A program made the position numbers and the translations under genes. From assembly GCA_000697355.1 (NCBI GenBank), contig JNEN01000818.1:30726-94725 (forward strand): a DNA stretch of 64,000 bases, written 5' to 3'. Shown here piece by piece: positions 11,075-23,572 of this stretch. The stretch's first letter is position 1. Each line of letters starts with the position of its first letter. Origin of the DNA: Syncephalastrum monosporum B8922 (lineage: Eukaryota > Mucoromycota > Mucoromycetes > Mucorales > Syncephalastraceae). The notes under the pieces are model-generated. The model saw only the letters and a program-made list of their open reading frames with translations, ran no database searches and had not been told where the DNA came from.

Positions 11075-11907
11075 CGCGCAATAAAGCGTGAAACAGATGA
11101 AATGTGTCTCTCATATATGACCTGTACCTGGTACCTCGATTCTTTCCATGCTTTTATAAAAAGAAGCCGACGTGATTCGTCAAGTCGAAGGCACATGAAA
11201 CAGAAAGGCGCATGGACCAATGGCTTGCTCACGGACAAGTCAGATCATGGAAAAAGACATACTCTTGGGGAAGCTGGCTTTCACGATTTTCCACGAAAAC
11301 TGACGTTCTATTTGTCAACGCGTCATTCTATATGCTGTACTTTCCATCCAATTGATAGAAAACCAACGAGGTCTCAGGAAAGGGCTGACTTCCTCTCATT
11401 CATGGAAACGTGCGCGCGTATTGTGTGATGTCAGTTCTTTTCGTATGCTCCATGATCTGTGACCTCTCCAGTCGTCTGAGACATATGGTGAAATTGGCAG
11501 ACAGATGCGTATGAAATGAAATGCGTATATGGCTCTGTATGAGCATGTAAACAGATCAATACAATATGGGATACACTGATGAAACGCAAAAATAGACCAT
11601 GGATATGCATTGACAAACAAAAAAAGGGCTCTTTTTTTATTATCATCGGTGTTAGATAGAGTTAACATGATGCGTGTGTGTGTGCAGAATGGAACGGATG
11701 AATGTCAAAGTACAAAAAAAAATAATTAGGATGGAGTGTCTGTGTACATGAGCGTGAAGGCGTGTATGAACGTAAAAAAATGGCAGGCGTGACTTTAGGA
11801 GAGAGAGAGAGAGAGAGAGAGCGTGGGAGAGATAGGATGCAATGAGAAAAAAAAAAAAAAGGGTAGAAAAAAAAAGGTGCAAAGCGCGGGATAATGACAC
11901 GTAATAC
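11075..11907. other. Intergenic, with a (GA)n run
   Basis: Upstream region of the thaumatin-like gene and 3' flank of eIF6. Holds a (GA)n run at about 11799-11821, several A-tracts and a TGTGTG run near 11673. No gene recognised. Confidence 0.5.
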
Positions 11908-12778
11908 TTATGAGTAAGTGTCGACCAAGGTATCTCTGAGCTCGTTGACAATCGCCGTAGGCTGAGCGTCCTGGAGCTTGAAGATGCTCTCCATGACCGA
12001 AAGCTCGGTCGAGGTGGTGTCCATGCCGGCAAAGGCAGACCAGTCGTTGACGACGCAGCCGGCACCAATCACGTCCGAACCGCGGTTGACCGTACCGGCC
12101 ACGAGGGGCACCTGCAGAAGCGAGGACAGTTCATCCTGGTCCTGGATGGACGTGCGGGGGTGGACGAGGCCGCCCTGGTTGCTGAGGGCACAGTACGAGC
12201 CGACCAGCACGTTGTCAGCCACGGTCTGGCGGAACACCTCGACCTGAAGTGTATCCGCAATAATCTCCTCCGTCTCGCGGTCAATGTCCGGGTGCACCAG
12301 CGCCACGTAATCGTTGCAGGCAATCACGTTGCCGAGCGCAGACAGGCGCTCTTCGACACGCTGCACCGCGACCTTGTCCGGGAGCGAGTTGCGCAGGTGC
12401 TGCAGCTCTTGATCGGTCGTCGTCGACGGCACCAGGAGGCCATTCTTGTTGCCTGCGGTCAGACGGCCCACGATGCGGGTGCCGGCAATCGAAGTGTGCA
12501 CGACCGGAATCACATCGCCCAATTCGCCTTCAAAGACACTGTGCGCAGAGTGTGGTCAGTCTCTCTTTCTCTCTCTCTCTCTGTCTCTTTCCTTTTCTCG
12601 CCTCTTTGTTCTTACCTGTAAAAGTTCTCGGAGCCACCGAGGGCAACCAGACAGTAAGAGTTGGTGAGGCGGGCAAACACACCCACTTCGTTGCTGTTTT
12701 CAAATTGTGCACCTGCGACACGGGTCAGTCTCGAATCGTAAGCGATCGGTGCTGTTTTGTATACTCACGGACAGCCAT
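11908..12778 (-). CDS. TIF6: Eukaryotic translation initiation factor 6
   Basis: Three exons: 12769-12778 (10 bases), 12616-12712 and 11908-12538, giving 245 residues, the normal eIF6 length. The spliced N-terminus [20 protein letters not shown] and the following blocks ([73 protein letters not shown]) are near-invariant in this family. eIF6/Tif6 binds the 60S subunit in the nucleolus and cytoplasm, is needed for 60S biogenesis, and blocks joining to 40S until released. The short first exon splits the fourth codon. The C-terminus ends at DTYS, without the longer acidic extension seen in some species. Confidence 0.96.
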
Positions 12779-13344
12779 GACGGATAAGCGCGAAAAAACG
12801 GTGAAAAGAAAAAGCTTGTCGGGGAAGCTTGTTGAAAACTTTGCGGTCGAAAAAAAATGTTTCTTTTATAGTCGGTCTTCCAATGCCGCAGCAATTCCCA
12901 AAATCGCGGCTTTAGGTGAAGCCACTCGGGTCTCAAGCGGTGTGCCGCAGCAAAATGGAGATGTAATTTGCCAATTACGGCAACTGGCCTATGGGACTTT
13001 TCTTTCGCTCCTTGCCGCAGCAATTCACAGCGCACGGTGATAACAAAGGAATTACTTTCTTTACTCATGCAAAAATATATATATATATAAGTTAAGGTAT
13101 GATCTCATCAAGGAGGGCGGTAGGCCACGATACGTTAAGGTAAAAAGGGGGAGGAGCAAGAGAAGAAGAAGAAGGAGGAGGAGGAGAACGAGGAGGAGAG
13201 GTTGCGAGAAAATGCGTCTGTGTTGTGTGTGTCTGTGTGTGTGTCTGTGTGTGCGCCTGTGTGTGCGCCAGTGTGCGTGTGTGTGTAGATAGCATTGGGG
13301 TAGGGGGTGTGTTGTGTGTGTTGTGAGTGATTGAAATATATATG
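12779..13344. other. Intergenic with TG-rich simple repeats
   Basis: Promoter of eIF6 and 3' flank of the RasGEF gene. Contains an (AT)n run at about 13075-13089 and an imperfect GTGTGT/CTGTGTG array at about 13207-13290. No gene seen. Confidence 0.55.
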
Positions 13345-15163
13345 TTACAAGCCAGACTCTTTCAATCGTCGTGCGATCGTGTCTTCGCCGCGTTCCCTCG
13401 GTTCGAGGGATAAACTTAAATTGTACAGCGTCTCTTCGTCTCGGCTGGACTGGAGATGCGTCTTGATAAACTCTTGAATGTCTGGGACGGCCTGCAAAAG
13501 GTACGGCGTCGACTGGTACTGCTGCAGCTCGCGAATCACCTCGGCCGTCTTCATGCGCTTCGCAAAGTTGACGAGGTGGTTCGACTTTTTGAGATAGTTG
13601 CTGTTACCATCCTCGATGAACGTCAGATCCTGCAAATAGATGCCCAGAAAAGGGATACACGGCGGGTTGACCTTGTGGATAATGTCGCGGTACTCTGTAA
13701 AGTTCTTGTTGGCCCCCATCAGGCGGCGAATACCCGTCAACGTGCCCATGGTGCGCGCGCTCATGAGTTCCCACGTCCGTTTCAGACGACCAATGGACGA
13801 GTTGTCAAACGCAGACAGGATGGCCATGCATGTATTGAAATTGTTCAGATAGCGGCACCGCTCGGCCACCAAGATCCAGTGCTTGACCACGGCGCCCCGC
13901 TTCTTGACTTCGTCTTTGCTTAAAATCGAGTCGGTCACCCAGGCCGTGACCTGGTTCGAGTACTCGATCGAGGCCTTGACGTTCGCCGCAATGTGCTCCG
14001 AGTCGCCCTTGCCCCAGTTCTTGTCGAGGCACTCGACGGGTTTAATCCGGCTGTACAGCTTGCCGTCCATGATCGTGAGCTGCCGCGCCATCTCGAGCGG
14101 ATCCACATCCAAGAAACGGAGCCGCTTCAGGTTCTTGGGCAAGATCGGCGCCGGCATGTCCGAGGTGCGCACGTTCAAGCGCATCTTGCGGATCTGACCG
14201 TCGTCCTCCTGGTCCATCCGCTTTCGGATCGACTTGATCAGCTGCTCCGCGCCGAACTGCATCGACTCGCGCACGATCGTGTCCGTAAATTCCATCAGAA
14301 TCGGCAGGATCGATCGGTCCTCTTCCTCGTTGTAGTAATGCTCGAGCCAGGACTTGATCACGTTAAAGACGCGGAGCCGGACCAGCTTGAGTTTCTTATC
14401 TTGCCACATCTCCAGCTCCTCGCGGGTCAGGTCCGGAGGGGGGATCAGCGTGTAGCGTCGAAACAGCGCGTCAAAGAGCTCTTGGGTGGAGCAGAACGAG
14501 CGGTAGGTCAACAGGAACGTGGTGATAAATTTGGAATCTGACGCGACATAGGGCGCATGAATGTATGATGAATAAGGGCTGGACCCAATTTCGTCTGGTT
14601 TTTCAGTGACTTACCCAATTGGTCGTGCTGTGTGAGCCGCTGCACGAGCGCGGTCACTGTGCCGCCCTTGACGTTCCCTTCCATGTTGAAGACAATCTCG
14701 CTGGGGACATAGTCCGACCCGAGAAAGTCGGTGCGCTCGGGCACCATGCTGGGGGTAGACGCTCGCGTCGAGGGCAAGCGCGGGCTGTGCGTGTTGACTG
14801 TGCTGTGCGTGCTCTCCGCCTCGTCGCCAGGCGCGCCCAGGATCGTGTCGCGTCGACGCGCTGCCGCCAGCGTGTCTTCACCAAAGAACTTGGCCAACTT
14901 GTCTTTGGGCGGCCGGGTCTGCACCGTCACATAGTCATCCGTATTCGCCGTGACCGTGCTGTCCTCGCGATCCTGCATGATGTCTGCCGTCGGAGCGGGT
15001 AGCGGGGGTGGCATCGACGACGGCGGCGGGGCACTTGGCGGCGGGCCGAGGATATGCATCCGGCGCTGCTGCTCTTCTTCGGGTGCTCGCTGTGATTGCT
15101 GTTGTTGCGCATGGATGCGTGCCACGTCGTCTTGCGAGGACCGGCCGGTCTTTTCTAATGCGG

Positions 15164-15239
<76 letters not shown>

Positions 15240-17102
15240 TTGCTGCTCTTCGAGTGCGAGCTGGCGCCCCATGACACAGACTTCTTGTACGCTCGTCTCA
15301 ATCGTCTTGCGATAGCCCTCGATGAGCTCAAATGTGGAAGCGACTGCGGAAGGCGTCATGTCCTGGCTCGTGATTGTCTGCGACGCGATAAAGAGGGATC
15401 CCATGGCGTTGTGAATGGCCTGTTTGGGCACGGCAAACCGTGGCGTGCTGGCTTGCTGGATATCGTCGAGCGCGTTGAGAAACTGGCTGGCCGTGTTGCT
15501 GAGATTGCGAAACTGAGCAACCAGGAGCGGTGTGGACGACATGATCTTGGCCACCACGCCCTCTTCCTGCTGCGACGCGGCTGAGAACGCCTCGCGCGCG
15601 CTATCCATGAAAGATGCCATCGCACCGTGGACATTGTCGGCGAGGACGAGCAGGGTCGTGGTCACGTCCGGGCGTTTGCTGTCAAACAAGTACTCGGGGT
15701 TGCCCTTGTTCCGCCACCGCGACGCGGGGGGCAAATCATCGACCAGACGCGGCTTGCTCTCGTGCATGGTGATGTTCATCTCTTGGGCGACGAGTAAAAA
15801 GTTGCGCACAGCCATCAGGACCTCGTCAGCGTCCACCTGAAGCTTGCCGATGGCCTCCATGGGCGCCCACGCGCCTGAAGCGACCTTGGCCGATAGCACG
15901 AGTTTGGCGAGGGCGGCGAGGAGAGCACGGTGATGAGCCTTGAGCTGTTTGTTCGACTTTAGATAGGGCGAGCTCTCCTTATCGACCGAGTTGGACATGT
16001 AAAGCAGCAGGCGAATATGGTGTACGACGAGAAGCGTGTCTTCTCGGAACAGGGCGATCTGGCCCTGTTTGAGTGAGCTCTTCAAGTTGCGGATCGCGTT
16101 CGCAATAGCGGCGTTGAGCTGGCTCCAGGATCGGACGTGTTCGTCGGCGTCAACCTCGACCCGTGCGGCGTCATCCAGATCGTCTGTGGGCGGATTAGGG
16201 TTCATCTAATCAAACATCGTATCAGAAAACATGATAAAGGATACTCGAAAGACAGGGGATAGACGATCTCTCTCTTTTTCCTCTAAAGAAAAAAAAAAAA
16301 GGGAGTGGGAGAGGAACGGGAGCGAGAAGGTAGATGGAAGGGGGGGGGGGAATATGATTTCTCATTGTGACGTACAGTTGCGCCTGTGATCGGATCGACG
16401 TGTTCGAGCGACCAGGCAGTCTCGTCGGTCAGGAGGTTGCAGTAGTATTCCCGGCCCTTGGGCGTGCACTTCCGAACCCAATTCGGTGGGAGCTACAACG
16501 CAAGAAGAAAGCATTGTATTCAATGAGTCCCGAGGCCGGGGATAGTGTCTACTTTTCTTTTTACCTGGTCATCGTTGCCGGACTGTGCTGTGCGCAAGCT
16601 GGGTGAGGACATGGTGCTCATAGTGGACGTGCTCACGCTCGCCAGGCTGCTGTGCTCGTCGAGCGTGCGCTGCGGGGCACGCACTGGCGGGCGGGGGTTC
16701 TCGTCAATGTAATCGTCCGCGTCGTAATAGTCGGATGATTTATAGGTATAGCTTTTGGCCGAAGCTGGAGGCGATTGATAGACGGTGCTCATTTCCTCGG
16801 GCGGAACAGAGTATCGCATCTCTTTGGTGACTGTGTTGTAATAATAGACCTCAGAACCATCTTCGGTGGTCTGTAGAATCCAGTTGGATGGCTCGGCCTG
16901 CGCAGTATCGTGGTCCTTGAGACCGATGTTCGTAGTATGGTTATGAAGCAACATGTTGTCAGCAGCGAGACTGAGCCTCAGCTGCTGCTGGTGTTGTAAA
17001 TCGTGCATAGTCGAGCGTGGAAGATGCTGCTGATGCTGCGACAGCTGCGACGGCGGCTGCTGTTGGTATTGTGGGTGGAACGGGTGTTGCTGCTGCTGTA
17101 GC

Positions 17103-17137
<35 letters not shown>

Positions 17138-17737
17138 GAGTGAATGGTGGGGTGGAGCGGGATAAGGTGCACGTCGGGAAGTCCACGAGAGATCAGGCTG
17201 GCCATGATGCCAAAATTGCGAGTCCTTTAAAAGGAGTATGAGTTGACATGTGTATGAGGATGAAGGAGAACCCTGATATGCGGGGCTGTGTTTCTCATTC
17301 TCTCGCTCTTTTATACATCTTCTCGCTCTCTTTCCTCGGTCGGCGGAAACGAGAGCGAAGGAAGGTCAAAAGACAGAAAACAAGATCGCATTGTGGTCGA
17401 TAGATTAGATTGGATCTTACCTTTGTCTGGTCACTGCTGGTTTCGATGATTTGGACGTAATTGCTCGGGAACCAACCTCGCTTTCCGTTACACCTGTCAA
17501 ATAATAAACGGTGATATACGATTCGGGGGTCGGGGGTTCCATCGAAGAAAGCATCGGTAAGACGTTCTGTCGTGAGGTTATTCAGCCGTGTGTGCCTTAC
17601 CAGCCGTCCCACCATCCTGAGTCGAGCTGAGCGAGGACGTCTATCACTGCGCCCTGGTCGAAGGACAGCGACGAGGCATCCGTCGAGGCATAGGGATACA
17701 ACGCGCAAACGCGGCATATCACGTCGTTGGTGCTCAT
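13345..17737 (-). CDS. Cdc25-type Ras guanine nucleotide exchange factor (SH3, two WW, RasGEF-N, RasGEF)
   Basis: Six exons: 17601-17737, 17421-17493, 16565-17224, 16376-16492, 14615-16205 and 13345-14537, all in phase, giving about 1256 residues. An N-terminal SH3 domain (about residues 9-68; ALYPYASTDASSLSFDQG, GWFPSNYV) crosses the first intron. Poly-Gln follows at about 100-118. A WW-like domain at about 183-216 has its second Trp replaced by Tyr (MRYSVPP). A second, intact WW domain is encoded by the 117-base fourth exon (NWVRK...EYYCNLLT...AWSL). A long Gln tract lies at about 649-676. The RasGEF-N block spans the last intron (FITTFLLTYRSF), and the catalytic domain (about 1000-1235) includes DPLEMARQLTIMDGKLYSRI and the NFNTCMAILSAF helix. 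It should load Ras with GTP and so control cAMP signalling and polarised growth. The start at 17737 opens directly into the SH3 domain. Confidence 0.93.
15165..15247 (-). repeat. CAG/CAA trinucleotide repeat coding poly-Gln
   Basis: About 28 consecutive CAG/CAA codons, read on the minus strand inside the RasGEF gene. CAA interruptions are mixed in. The tract sits in the disordered linker before the catalytic half and is a likely length polymorphism. Confidence 0.95.
17087..17137 (-). repeat. Second CAG/CAA repeat coding poly-Gln
   Basis: A shorter glutamine array in exon 3 of the RasGEF gene, with alternating CAA and CAG codons, between the SH3 and WW regions. Confidence 0.9.
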
Positions 17738-18472
17738 ATTTAATGAAACTAAAACTGTGTTCTGCCGCCCGTCAGAGCAACTCTCTTGCAATGGAAGCTT
17801 GGAATCTCGAAAGAGAGGAGCGATCGGATGTCCACCGCTTTGGGAATGGACGAGGGAAGTAGGGGTTGGAAGAAGGGAAGAAAGGGGGGCAGTTTAGCTA
17901 GAATATATGAGAAAGAGGAATAAAAAAGAAAGAGGAAAGTAGCCAGCCGAGGACAAAGGAGAGCCGGAAGAGCGAGACAGAAGACTGTTCTTGTGTATAG
18001 GAGAGAGAAAAGTAAAGAAAAAGGGCAACAAACAAGAGAGAGAGGTGCGCGTACAAAAAGTAAGTGACCCACACTTTTGCACTCTCTCACCACCTTCCCG
18101 CACTCACGCCAAAAAACTCAACATACGCCCAGGAACACATCCACTCACACAGTGGAGAATCACATTAAACCCGCACACAAACTGAAGAGCGGAAAGGTAC
18201 ACGGTTACACCGAAAAATGAACTTGGCCTTCCTTTTTGGGAATTTCCTCTCTTTTTTATGTTTTGACTCGTTCTCTTGCTTTCTCTGGCCAGTTTAACCT
18301 TATTCCCATCTGGATTAAGAAAAGAATTAAAAAAAGCAAGACGTTATGATTTTATTTGCCTAGAACTGTATTCAAAAGGTATACAATAGCGCGGCCCGCG
18401 CGCGCGAGAGCGCCCCACTTCCCAATCCTTGAAAAGTCCCCTCCCCTTCGAAAATCAACCCCTTTTTTTCTC
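17738..18472. other. RasGEF promoter region, no gene seen
   Basis: Upstream region of the RasGEF gene and 3' flank of the CDP-DAG synthase gene. Rich in GA/AAG purine tracts. A short alternating CG stretch (CGCGCGCGCG) lies near 18397. No coding sequence recognised. Confidence 0.5.
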
Positions 18473-20278
18473 TTATGAGCTGAGAATCGTCCGAGCGCCT
18501 TCGGTCAGTGCGCTGGAACCGCATTTTTCGAGCACGCTCGCGTCGAGAACGCCCTGGTTCACAAAGAACGTCAACAGACGTTCCAGAAGCTCCAGCTGCT
18601 GTTCCAGGGTCAGACTGCTGATCGCAGTCGCGAGGAGGGTACCGACCGACTGGCTATAGGTCTGCAAAAAAGTTTTTTTTTTCTTGTGTTATAACGCGTG
18701 GCACAATCAGACGCATCTTGTACACTTGCCTTGATGAAACTTTGGTAGTAGATGTGGGCAAATACGCCCATGATGAACTGGCAGTCCATGCGGTCTGTCA
18801 TGCCGCCGTGGCCGGGAATACTCTGGCCAAAATCTTTAATGTGGAACGCGCGTTTCAGACCGCTCGCAAAGAAGCCGCCGAACGGCGCGATTAAAGACGC
18901 AAAGCAGGACAGCACGAGCGAGTGGAGCTGCACAGGTGCGATCCAAACCTCGGTAATATCCAACCGCAGCTAATGCACATGTTAGACTTTCTTTTTTCTC
19001 ACACACATACAGCGTATATTCCTACCACTTGTTGCATAAAGGCCGATACAGCCGCGGGCAATTCGTATGGGATGGAGTTAAAAACCGGGTTTTTGGGGTA
19101 GCAAGTCCCCGCCGACCATGCTGTCGTGCCAAGATCCTATATAGAATCACGGAATTCGTCAGAAAAATGCCTTTTTTGAACCCGACTGTATCCATCTGTA
19201 CGTACCTTGGCAGGACAAATAAAGTAATCAAACCGCATCAAGAGGCTGGTCCACTAAACACAAGCACGTTGAGAATCCTTAGTAACCCCACCAAAAAGAA
19301 AAAAAAAAAACAACTGAATTCAAATTTACCAGCAAACCAAAGATGACAGTGCAAAGCCAACCACCCAAGAAGCCTTCGACAGTCTTTTTGGGACTGAGCT
19401 GGATGAGTTGGGTTCGGCCCCAGAAGAATCCGCACACGTAGGCAAAGATGTCATTGCAAATCACCAACGACGCAGGCAGAACAAACCTATTCGATAGTTT
19501 GGTATCGCATACCCGGGAAAAATAAAAGATATTCTGCTTACCAAATCAGGCCTTCGAGGATATTGTTGACGATGAAGTGACTCTGGACAACAATGAGGAT
19601 GAGGGCCATATGAGTCCAACCGAACTGAGCAAATTGACGTTTGTAGAGGCCCTTGCGCAAATTGGTGACAAAGAAGACGAAACCTAGTAGAAAGTCATTA
19701 GCTAATAGAGTTTGACACGTTATGTTTCTTGTTACCAATGACCCAGAGCACAAAGCTAATAAATCGGTGATGAGTGGCAAAGGGCAGCAGGAACGCATCG
19801 ACGAGAATGATTTTCTGGAAATAATAAATGATCGATTCGCCGTACAGAAAGTACATGGTCGACACCAAAAAGTACCTACCCGCATATATGAGCATGTCAT
19901 CCTTTTTCCTCGTTCCCTTATTCCTCTTTCTGTCTCCTTTCCTCTCTCCTCCTTTGCTTACCAACTCATGGTCTTGTACCAGCGCATATTGCTTTCCTTG
20001 GCGGGCACCTGTGCGATCTGGACGACCTCACCATAGACAATGGTCTGAATGGCCATCACCATCAGGATAACCCAGGCGTGGCCCGAGGCAAGGATGGTGA
20101 AGAAGGCACCAATCATCATGAACGTCGTGATGGTACGCAGCCACCAATTTCGCCACTTTTTGGACGAGGCCTCGGCAGCCAGCAAGACAGGCGGCTTCTC
20201 TTCACTCGACTCTTCGGTGGGCTCGTGGCGTCTGGGTGGTCGTGCCTGCTGTGGCGGTGATCGTCTTTTACCGGCCAT
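18473..20278 (-). CDS. CDS1: Phosphatidate cytidylyltransferase (CDP-diacylglycerol synthase)
   Basis: Eight exons: 19962-20278, 19736-19875, 19542-19683, 19330-19486, 19206-19253, 19026-19136, 18730-18969 and 18473-18661, all in phase, giving 447 residues. The intron after 18730 has a GC donor (AAG|GCAAGT). The protein has a basic, Pro-rich N-terminus and several membrane helices. The family signature is near residues 327-365: [20 protein letters not shown], then [12 protein letters not shown], whose Asp residues bind Mg2+ and CTP. The SPKKTVEGF block of eukaryotic CDS enzymes is also present. It makes CDP-diacylglycerol from phosphatidate and CTP in the ER membrane, feeding phosphatidylinositol, phosphatidylserine and phosphatidylglycerol synthesis. 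The start is the only ATG that fits the basic N-terminus. Confidence 0.95.
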
Positions 20279-21774
20279 GGCGCGCAAACTCACAGAAAAA
20301 AAAAAAAAGAGGATATGGGTGTGTCTCTCGAAAAAAGCACCTGAAATGAAAAAAGTATAAAGTTGAATTAGATAGTCACTCGTCCTGCTCGCAATTGTGT
20401 CGAGGCAGCTAAGTTTTGGGGAACTCACCCACTCGGTGTCACGCGACGCCCCGCTTTCAAACATGTGAAAAAAACTAAAATAAATCGCCGCCTTGCCAAC
20501 ACTGTACTCAATATTCTAGCATGCAACACAAGCCTTCGTTTCCTCTTTCATGGCCGCAGGATGACCCTTCTTTGTCTTGCTCTTTCTCTAACCACGTAAC
20601 CACGTATGCGTGTTTGCATAAACAAGCGCGCATTGAACCTTGCCTATTCAAGCCAGCGCGATGTGGCACAATTTTTATGTCGTAACTGAAAACCCAACAA
20701 ATTAAGCAATCCAATCGAAAGGCAGTGAAAGCAAGCACTCGCACACTTCATTTGGCACGTGCCAAGGCAAAAGATAAATTCATCACAACAGACCTTCATT
20801 CCGTCCGTTTCCACGCTTTGAAAATTACGAGATAGAAAAATACATGAAAACACGCCTACATACTGTACAATGCTTGGTGTGAAGAACTTGGTGTAACAGA
20901 ATTGAAGGCCATTGACGTTGAATTGGACGAGTTGAGGATCTCTCTGACAAAAGCGAGGCATGACATCCTATTACTGTACACAGCTACCATGTGCTCACAG
21001 ATTCATAGAATAGGGTTTACGTATCAAGCAGAGACGACTCTATATTATAAAGTATGTACCTTTCACCATGTAAATTTAATTATATCTGCATGGGTGCCAT
21101 ACTACAGGTTATAAACTGAAGGACGTGTCATGCATGGTACATATTTCCAGTGATTTTTTCTTCTTCATCAATTCGTTTCTCCGCAAGAGCAGAGTAATGG
21201 GGTGGACAAAGCATTTCCGCATATGCAAAGCTTGATTATTAGGTCTGACTGTGAAGATAATGATCCGATTGTGATAACTGCTATGTAACTTCAAGATATA
21301 GCCTCCTAATTTGATTTTCGTCAATCGATTACTTCTCTTAGATATGTTCCTGGGCATCACATAAGTGAAGCAGGTGTGATGGATAAAGCATACATGCTAT
21401 AGCACAGCTGAACAGCGAGCTGTTCTAGACGCTAGGAAATTGGTAAATGAAAACGACGTGACACCATATGAACGTTAAGTATTTGAGGAAAATGGCTTTT
21501 GGGGGGATTACAGAATGGATCTTGGGTTTGGTAGATTGTTCGCACACTGGTATGTCTAGTTTTTTAAGTGGAGTCTCGGCCAAGCAAATCTTACTACATC
21601 ACTCACTAATTATTTCAAAGTCATGTCATTATAAACCGATGTGTTGTTCGTGCATTTTATATCTCGGAAGGCTATATAATAAGACGTAAGATGTGTAGAT
21701 AAAATGAGCATTTTATGCATGACAGTCCTTTGATTACTGTTACAAATGTTCTGCATACAGAGTATCGCACCTAA
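20279..21774. other. Intergenic, no gene seen
   Basis: About 1.5 kb of AT-rich sequence between the promoter of CDS1 and the 3' end of the F-box gene. Open frames are short and lack splice or family signals. No repeats or RNA genes seen. Confidence 0.45.
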
Positions 21775-23572
21775 TCATGGAGCAGACTGCCGATCGCCGT
21801 GATGGATTTTAAACGTAGAGGGTAAGGATGCTTTGAGTATCTCGACGGAAGCTGGGTTACCGCCAATGAAAACTTCCATGTTTTTGTTTTGAGGGTAACA
21901 TTCTTTGGCGGCCTCAGCGAATGACATCACGTCCGAATATTGAACATCATGGTCGTTGCTGTTCAGATGTAAAATCTCGAGCGTGCTGAGGCGACCCAAA
22001 TCAGGCAGAAGTCGGCCCATATCCCATGGTATATACGCTTCCTCGGACCAATACCGCATGTCATAAATCGCAAGTCTTCTGAGGGAGCTTCCTTTACCCT
22101 TGCTGGCCTCGCTTTGCACATAGCCAAAGATCGCGTCTTCATTATCGGTACATTCGCCGAAGGCGAGCGAGTGTAGCTGCAGAGCTGAAAGTATATCCAT
22201 CAGCGTGGCGGTAATATCCATGTACGAGAGCCTCACTGAGGTAAGACTTGGACAGGCCAGAATAAGTTCGTGAATCGGCTCCCCAAATGGCAACAAGGTG
22301 GGTCCTTCGTCTGGGTGCCCGCAAATTTCCAAATGTTGCAGACGCGGAAACTGGGTGCCACTAAGTGTGTCGGGCTCGCCTGCGAGTTCTGCAGCGACTG
22401 CAGTCACATGTAGCTGCTCCAGTGTTCGTGCATTCTGCTTAATGGTATCACAGATGAATCTGTCAGTCAGCATAGTCTCTGGCGGATAAATGAAAGTCTT
22501 GAGGCCGGGCGTGGTCGAACTATGCATGTCGAAACGAATGTCACGGTCTTGAATAGTACACAATTCATCGATGATCAGCTGATTCAAGTTCTGACAATGG
22601 TACAAGATCTCTCGCATGAACTGCTCCAGGGCTATTGTATCGAAATATTGGTCCTGATAGCTGTGGATCCAAAGACCCTTCAGCCGACGGCAATACCGCG
22701 GAATCAGGTCGAGATCAAGAATTCCATCACAGCCGGGCCATCTCAGGTATTGCAAGTGAGAGTGCATAGTAGCTGGCATGATAAGCTGAGTTACAGGGGG
22801 GTCATTTCTGATAGGCGGTGCCCGGTAAGTCTCGCAAGTCAGTTCGATGAGTTGAGGACACAGGAGGAGGATGGCTTCGAGTATGTCGATATGAAAATTG
22901 CAACTATCGAGGGATAGTTTGGTGAGATTTGCTCCAAGTGTCAGTACGCGAACTAGTTGAGGCCCAGAGAGTCTTGCATAGTCATCCTCCAAAGGATAGT
23001 GGCTTCCAAGGCTGGTGACAGCTAATTAATATCGTTGTTGTCAGCCGACATTGTTCAAGAGGAATATTTGATTACTGCTGACAGCGCTTACCGGCTTCTT
23101 TAACTGTTAAGCAGTCGTGGCGAGCGAAAAGGTCGAGTGAATCAAGGAGAGAGCCAGACGTTACACAAGTGAGCCGCTGGAGACTCGGGCCGAGGTAAGG
23201 AAGGGAGATGTTCTTGCAATCTTTAAGGATTTTCAGCGAAAGAGTTTGCCAAATCGGCAAGCGTAAAAGGGTGTTGCGCCATCGCCTGCTAACGCCGAGA
23301 CAGGTCCATCGCTCTTGAGGCAGATAATCGAAAATCATCTTTAGCAGCTCGGGCGCCAATCTAGCAAATGGGTCGGTGTCGGCCACGTCTGGACCCAATG
23401 GACGAGAAGACAACATATTGCGTATGAGAAAAAGGACTGCTGTTGGGTTGTTTGGTTTTAAGGGGTTGGATTTATGCAGTCTTTGTAACGCCTCGTCGAC
23501 GCGCACACGCTGAAAAACTCCGGGTAACGCCATCACTGTGGATGGCAGATGGTGACAGTGCTTGTGCGACAT
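21775..23572 (-). CDS. F-box protein with leucine-rich-repeat-like C-terminus
   Basis: Two exons, 23092-23572 and 21775-23021, joined in phase 1, giving 575 residues. An F-box lies at about residues 69-112 (FARLAPELLKMIFDYLPQER, then CLGVSRRWRNTLLRLPIWQ). The rest carries irregular leucine-rich segments spaced 25-35 residues apart (LTLGANLTKLSLDSC, QYLRWPGCD, LNQLIIDEL, LEQLHV, LQHLEICG, LEILHLNSN), the layout of fungal F-box/LRR proteins. Such proteins recruit substrates to SCF ubiquitin ligases through Skp1. These genes form large, fast-evolving families in Mucoromycota, so no substrate can be inferred. A second ATG 13 codons downstream is an alternative start. Confidence 0.8.

Noticed and set aside
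14950..15315. Plus-strand frames with poly-Cys and poly-Leu/Ala
   Set aside because: They are antisense readings of the CAG/CAA repeat in the RasGEF gene.
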